Below are positions 61,401-64,000 of a stretch of DNA of 64,000 nt, piece by piece. The notes under the pieces are model-generated. The model saw only the letters and a program-made list of their open reading frames with translations. It was not told the origin of the DNA and made no database searches. The translations under genes were made by a program, and so were the position numbers. Within the stretch, counting starts at the first letter, position 1; each line of letters begins with the position of its first letter. This DNA comes from Setophaga petechia (lineage: Eukaryota > Chordata > Aves > Passeriformes > Parulidae), in assembly GCA_024362935.1 (NCBI GenBank), contig JANCRA010000003.1, forward strand, positions 46,847,844-46,911,843. The letters run 5' to 3'.

Positions 61401-63521
61401 CAGCGTTCAAGGTTTAAATAGGATTGGAAAATTGGGAACATAGTAGACTGTTTGAAGGATAAATGCAGACTGAAGTTCCCCTTGCAATTTTCAGAGATGG
61501 AGAACCTGAGGCCAGTTACTTGCTGTATGAATAAGCAAAATGAATCAGGCATAATGAAAATGCATTTTATGTGATTCTAGAACAGCTTTTTTATGCTCTA
61601 TGTTCTTTTACAATTATACACACACACAAATATAAAAAATGAAGAAATATTGCTGCTTTACAATACTAAATAGTTACTAAACAAAACTAAATAGTTACTT
61701 AACAAAACTAAATAGTTACTATTTAGCTACATTGAAGATTCCCCAAAGAACTGGTTTTCAGTCTTCTGGGGCTTTGTCAGGTTGTTCTGTTAGTTGGGGA
61801 AAAGAAGTAGAAAAAGTGATGTGGTGGGACATCTCAGGACATTGATGCACACAGTGCTGCTTTATGGGCTGAGCATGAATTCCTGACTACAATCCCTTCT
61901 GGGTCACTGGGATTTGGGTCAGCTGAGGGGAGCAGCCTGCAGACCAATGGGGCAGGACATTCCAACTCCCTTTGTCCATCCTGTGCCATCATCCAGAGAC
62001 AGAAGTGTGTGAGATACACTGCTGCCAAGGGGGGAGTGAAAGCAGTCCCTTTAAAGCAGCCTGACCTTCATGTCTGGTCTCTCTACAACCTTTCTCTTCC
62101 TTCAGTTGTGTACCTGTAAAGTAAGCAACAAGATCAAGCTGACTGAAATTAGGTTTGAACCCCTGTAGAAGTCCTGTGCTGCAGGAAGTAGGTCAATATA
62201 AGTAGCCTGTGTTATTATTTATTTTATTAAATGCTCTTAGTTCCACATCTGCAGATCTGGCCTCAATTTTATCACTTCTGCTCTGCAGTCAGCAGGAAGA
62301 GGTTTGTCTCTGAAAACATGGCCTTAGGGAAAGCTGGCAATTCCTTTAAAAATTGGAAATGTGAGTTGAATGGTAGCTTATGTGTCCCAAATTTGTGCTG
62401 CTAGGTAAGACAAAAAATGGAAGAGCAGGTTGCTCAGAAATCATCTGAACTGGAACAGTATTTACAAAGAGTACGTGAACTGGAAGAAATGTACAAACAG
62501 CTCCAGGAGGCACTGGAGGATGAGAAACAGGCACGTCAGGATGAAGAGACTGTGAGGAAACTTCAGGCCAGGTATGGCTTTGACCAGGTGGAAAAGTCTT
62601 TGTCCCCCCTGCCAATAGTGGGTACCTGTGCCCTGCTACTAATGACTGCTTGCCTCTTGGAATGGGGAACTACCTTCAAGTCTAAACACAGCACAGATTC
62701 TGTTTTTCCTTAAGATATGAAGGCTGAAGCTGCTGTTGATGATTTTTCAAATATGTCTGATTAGCCTTTAGCAGAGGGCAAGCTCAGCATTTTTGGAAAA
62801 GCAGGTGCAGTTATTTTTCCATCAGGTGTTGTGCATGTCAGCATGTGAAAAACAGAGATCACTCTGTGCAGGCTTTTCAGCTGTTTATTTTATAAAGCAG
62901 TATCTGTAAAAATGACTTTCTGCTGTATTTTATCACAGGTTTAAACTGCAGTGATAAAGGGTTAAATTTCCTCTTAGAGGGGCTTTGTGGTGTGTGGTTT
63001 TTTCCTTCATATACTCAGTCTTCCTAAGACAATGAAGATAACTTATGCATGCCTGTTTCTTCTGGGGCTCTGTGTTGTGTATTTGCATTATTGACTACAT
63101 TTTCTGAATAGCCCTTTGTAACAGTCAGACTGCCTGCACTGCTGGCATGACACTGAAGGCAAGCCAACAATCACTTTTCCCCTGCTTCTCAAGCTTTTTT
63201 AAAAACTATATTTTCTTTCCCTTTTCTAAAAAAAAGGATGAAAGAAAAATTAATTAATTTGGCTTCTCTGCATGGATACAACTCATGTTCAAGTGCAGTT
63301 AACATCACAATCCCCATTGCAGATTGCTGGAAGAGGAGACAGCAAAGAGAGCTGAACTGGAAAAATGGCATTTGCAGCAGCAACAGGCCATTCAGATGAC
63401 AGAAGCAGAGAAGCAAGAGCTGGAAAACCAGAGAATGATGAAGGAACAGGCTCTTCAAGTGGCCATGGAGCAACTGAAACAACTTGAATTGGAAAGGAAG
63501 GAGGCCCTTGAGCAGTATGAG
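31082..63521 (+). CDS. SWAP70: SWAP70 (switch-associated protein 70), coding exons 1-10, 3' end beyond window
   Basis: SWAP70 is a cytoplasmic and membrane-recruited Rac regulator that binds phosphoinositides and F-actin; it was first found in B-cell switch recombination complexes. In-window exons are 31082-31180, 39732-39872, 44842-45015, 52707-52934, 55454-55600, 55856-55964, 57183-57364, 61087-61194, 62405-62571 and 63323-63521. They join in frame to 518 codons; human SWAP70 has 585, so about 67 residues remain past 64000. Residues 1-210 form the EF-hand-like N-terminal region. The PH domain starts at [13 protein letters not shown] (215) and runs to about 305, ending [10 protein letters not shown] long charged coiled coil with many E, Q, K and L follows from about 315. 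The start is [16 protein letters not shown]; human has MGSLKEELLKAIWHAF. All introns are GT-AG except the first, which is GC-AG. DEF6 is the paralogue, but residue-level similarity and synteny fit SWAP70. Confidence 0.97.
32993..33020. repeat. perfect 12-bp inverted repeat
   Basis: ATTAATTATTCC at 32993-33004 pairs with GGAATAATTAAT at 33009-33020 around a 4-base loop. A direct copy of the TAATTATTCCTGTGGGAA part recurs at about 33037-33054. Confidence 0.75.
33452..33493. repeat. 21-bp tandem duplication
   Basis: Two exact adjacent copies of a 21-base unit beginning GCTTAATAATTGAG lie in SWAP70 intron 1. Confidence 0.85.
35210..35875 (+). mobile_element. CR1 LINE 3' UTR fragment
   Basis: CR1 words occur in order: CTGGCCTGGATCAGCAATGG, GGCTGCACCTCCAGTGCTGT, GAGGAGCAGCTGAGGGAGCT, TCCCTGGAGGTGTTTAAAGA and GATGATCTCAGAGGTC, then a tail with GGATTCTGTGATTCT. 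It has the same CR1 type of 3' end as the copy in WEE1 intron 1. It is in sense orientation to SWAP70 and has no coding capacity. Confidence 0.92.
39732..39872 (+). CDS. SWAP70: SWAP70 coding exon 2
   Basis: This exon encodes residues 34-80: [20 protein letters not shown], then [20 protein letters not shown] and NKFILEK. It is nearly identical to my memory of the human protein. It is in phase 0 at both ends, with a CTTAG acceptor and an AAG|GTAAGT donor. Confidence 0.97.
41142..41179. repeat. 19-bp tandem duplication
   Basis: Two adjacent copies of a unit starting TATCTAG and ending TCAGCTTC differ at one base (CTTATC against TTTATC). Confidence 0.8.
44590..44735 (+). mobile_element. possible ancient LINE/SINE 3' tail
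   Basis: GAGGTTGGATGTCAGTTTTG, AGGAGGAATTCC and GACTAGGTTGTTACAGTG, followed by TTGGGCCTTGG, resemble a diverged CR1/L3-type 3' end, in which a GGACTAGATGATC motif is typical. The match is by eye and weak. It is much more diverged than the other CR1 copies here. Confidence 0.35.
44842..45015 (+). CDS. SWAP70: SWAP70 coding exon 3
   Basis: This exon encodes residues 81-138, opening [20 protein letters not shown] and ending [15 protein letters not shown]. It belongs to the EF-hand-like N-terminal region. It has a TTTAG acceptor and a GAG|GTAAGA donor and is in phase 0. Confidence 0.97.
47414..47434. repeat. poly-T tract
   Basis: A pure run of 21 T bases in SWAP70 intron 3. It could be the poly(A) tail of a minus-strand retrocopy, but no recognisable element is attached. 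Confidence 0.85.
52307..52323. repeat. poly-T tract
   Basis: A 17-base T run within a longer T-rich stretch in SWAP70 intron 3, about 380 bases before exon 4. It is too far upstream to be that exon's polypyrimidine tract. Confidence 0.8.
52707..52934 (+). CDS. SWAP70: SWAP70 coding exon 4
   Basis: This exon encodes residues 139-214: [20 protein letters not shown], then the more variable [20 protein letters not shown], then [20 protein letters not shown] and LILDVLKQ. The stretch after HYK differs from human, where I recall NFDDSKNG, so it is the least conserved part of the N-terminal region. Confidence 0.97.
52935..55453 (+). other. SWAP70: SWAP70 intron 4
   Basis: A 2.5-kb GT-AG intron with a (TA)n tract at 55017-55039. 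A 147-codon open frame at 53296-53739 has no recognisable domain and is treated as chance. Confidence 0.88.
55017..55039. repeat. (TA)n microsatellite
   Basis: About eleven uninterrupted TA units in SWAP70 intron 4, flanked by T-rich sequence. Confidence 0.9.
55454..55600 (+). CDS. SWAP70: SWAP70 coding exon 5 (PH domain start)
   Basis: This exon encodes residues 215-263. It starts the PH domain with [20 protein letters not shown] and continues [20 protein letters not shown]. The basic KKGHKRKNW loop is where phosphoinositides bind in PH domains of this kind. It is in phase 0, with a GAG|GTAAAA donor. Confidence 0.97.
55856..55964 (+). CDS. SWAP70: SWAP70 coding exon 6 (PH domain end)
   Basis: This exon encodes residues 264-300, [20 protein letters not shown] and then [16 protein letters not shown]. 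The final tryptophan helix of the PH domain is present. It ends in phase 1 at G|GTGAGG. Confidence 0.97.
55965..57182 (+). other. SWAP70: SWAP70 intron 6
   Basis: A 1.2-kb GT-AG intron. Its only notable content is a perfect 15-bp inverted repeat at 56937-56973, about 210 bases before exon 7. Confidence 0.88.
56937..56973. repeat. perfect 15-bp inverted repeat (7-base loop)
   Basis: AATTGACATAATGCA at 56937-56951 is the exact reverse complement of 56959-56973, with a GTGGAAT loop. As RNA it would form a stable hairpin in SWAP70 intron 6. Confidence 0.8.
57183..57364 (+). CDS. SWAP70: SWAP70 coding exon 7
   Basis: This exon encodes residues 300-360. It starts [20 protein letters not shown] and continues into the coiled coil with [20 protein letters not shown]. 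It is much more GC-rich than its neighbours. The donor AAG|GTGGGA is followed 33 bases later by a minisatellite, listed separately. Confidence 0.96.
57397..57768. repeat. 31-bp minisatellite, 12 copies
   Basis: Twelve head-to-tail copies of a 31-base unit beginning AGCTCAGCCCCTGTGGCTGG span 372 bases. Copies differ by a few substitutions (GGGCCC/GGGCTC, CAGCCC/CAGTCC, one CGGTGCC, one GGGTGG). The array starts 33 bases after the SWAP70 exon 7 donor. Because 31 leaves remainder 1 when divided by 3, successive units are read in all three phases, and all three + strand frames stay open across the array. It is very likely length-variable. Confidence 0.97.
59991..60190 (-). mobile_element. CR1 LINE 3' end (minus strand)
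   Basis: Reading the + strand, GAATGACAGAATCACAGAAA, TTGGAAGGGACCTTAAAGAT and CCTGGCCTTGAACACCTCCA are the exact complement layout of an avian CR1 3' terminus. The element therefore runs on the minus strand, with its 3' end at about 59991. It is 5'-truncated at about 60190 and antisense to SWAP70. It is less diverged than the sense copies here. Confidence 0.95.
61087..61194 (+). CDS. SWAP70: SWAP70 coding exon 8
   Basis: This exon encodes residues 361-396, [20 protein letters not shown] then [16 protein letters not shown], part of the coiled coil. A long pyrimidine tract precedes the CCAG acceptor. It is in phase 0 at both ends. Confidence 0.97.
61195..62404 (+). other. SWAP70: SWAP70 intron 8
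   Basis: A 1.2-kb GT-AG intron. It contains a short CA run near 61619-61628 and three tandem copies of a 21-bp unit at 61665-61723. The acceptor region, GTGCTGCTAG, has a weak pyrimidine tract. Confidence 0.88.
61665..61723. repeat. 21-bp tandem repeat, about 2.8 copies
   Basis: Units start at 61665, 61686 and 61707, each beginning ACTAAATAGTTACT. The second differs from the first at one base and the third is incomplete. Confidence 0.85.
62405..62571 (+). CDS. SWAP70: SWAP70 coding exon 9
   Basis: This exon encodes residues 397-452: [20 protein letters not shown], then [20 protein letters not shown] and [15 protein letters not shown]. It ends in phase 2 at AG|GTATGG. Its first six bases are GTAAGA, so the acceptor AG forms a donor-like AG|GTAAGA. 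Confidence 0.97.
63323..63521 (+). CDS. SWAP70: SWAP70 coding exon 10
   Basis: This exon encodes residues 452-518: [20 protein letters not shown], then [20 protein letters not shown], ending [11 protein letters not shown]. It has a TTGCAG acceptor and a GAG|GTGAGC donor. The remaining C-terminal coding exon or exons, including the actin-binding tail, lie past 64000. Confidence 0.97.
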
Positions 63522-64000
63522 GTGAGCTGCTCTGGTCATCAGCCTCTCATCCTTATCCATAGATAGAATTTGAAGTTCTTCAATATTATGCTTCTTTAAG
63601 GGTTAGCATGGCACAAAAGTTATAAAAGGTAGGATAGTTGAGTTGGATGAGTTTTTGTTTTTGTTGGTTTTGTTTCTAGTTTTTACTCTGTTTCTAGACC
63701 AGTAGATACATTTGAAGAAGAGGATCTGTTTCAGACACACCTCTGAACCTCTTTTATTTATTTTTGTCACAATTTGCATGCAGGCCAGCTCAGTCACATC
63801 CTGAAATACTCTGTCTACATTTGTCTTCTACTGCAGTCTCACTTCATGTGCAGTCCCCCTGCTGCCATAGCTGGGTGCATTTTGCTTCTGATGTAGTAAT
63901 TCTTGCTGTGTTTTGATGGTGTCATGGCACTGTATTGTCTTCTACAGATGAAAAGTCAATTTACTGTAGGCACCTACTCCTCAAAAATGTATTTCAGCGC
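63522..64000 (+). other. SWAP70: SWAP70 intron 10 (5' part)
   Basis: Intron sequence follows the GTGAGC donor and runs off the window end. No further SWAP70 exon, expected to begin EVKKKLE or similar, is visible before 64000. Confidence 0.85.

Overview
The window is ordinary nuclear vertebrate DNA, most probably from a bird. It carries three genes in a row on the + strand: the last coding exon of ZNF143, the whole of WEE1, and all but the last part of SWAP70. Human 11p15.4 has the same order and orientation. The avian call is an inference. It rests on short intergenic gaps and on five or more CR1 LINE fragments, one with the exact minus-strand tail typical of bird CR1, with no Alu, L1 or MIR-type families seen. 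I cannot fix the species; a songbird would fit.

Layout: 1-1613 is the last intron of ZNF143, 1614-1697 its final coding exon, and the 3' UTR runs to about 2.3-2.4 kb. From about 2.4 to 10.4 kb is a gene-free spacer with a small CpG-rich pocket (about 4640-4930) and a (CCAT)n array (9551-9643). A CpG island (about 10370-11600) holds the WEE1 promoter and first exon. WEE1 has eleven coding exons between 10899 and 19313 that join in frame to a 642-residue kinase, followed by a 3' UTR of about 1.2 kb. A second spacer (about 20.6-30.8 kb) holds two CR1 fragments and AT-rich inverted repeats. A second CpG island at about 30.87-31.5 kb starts SWAP70. Ten of its coding exons (518 codons) lie in the window and the gene continues past 64000.

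The three proteins do not form a pathway. ZNF143 is a zinc-finger transcription factor that binds promoters. WEE1 is the nuclear kinase that inhibits CDK1 and so delays mitosis. SWAP70 is a PH-domain, actin- and phosphoinositide-linked Rac regulator. Their linkage is conserved synteny.

I found no new gene system. The observations most worth checking are a 12-copy, 31-bp minisatellite directly after a SWAP70 splice donor that keeps the exon frame open for 172 codons; a GC-AG first intron in SWAP70; an AG|GTAAGA acceptor that doubles as a donor-like (recursive-splice-type) motif; a miRNA-like hairpin in the ZNF143 intron; and E-box, CCAAT and E2F sites in the WEE1 promoter.
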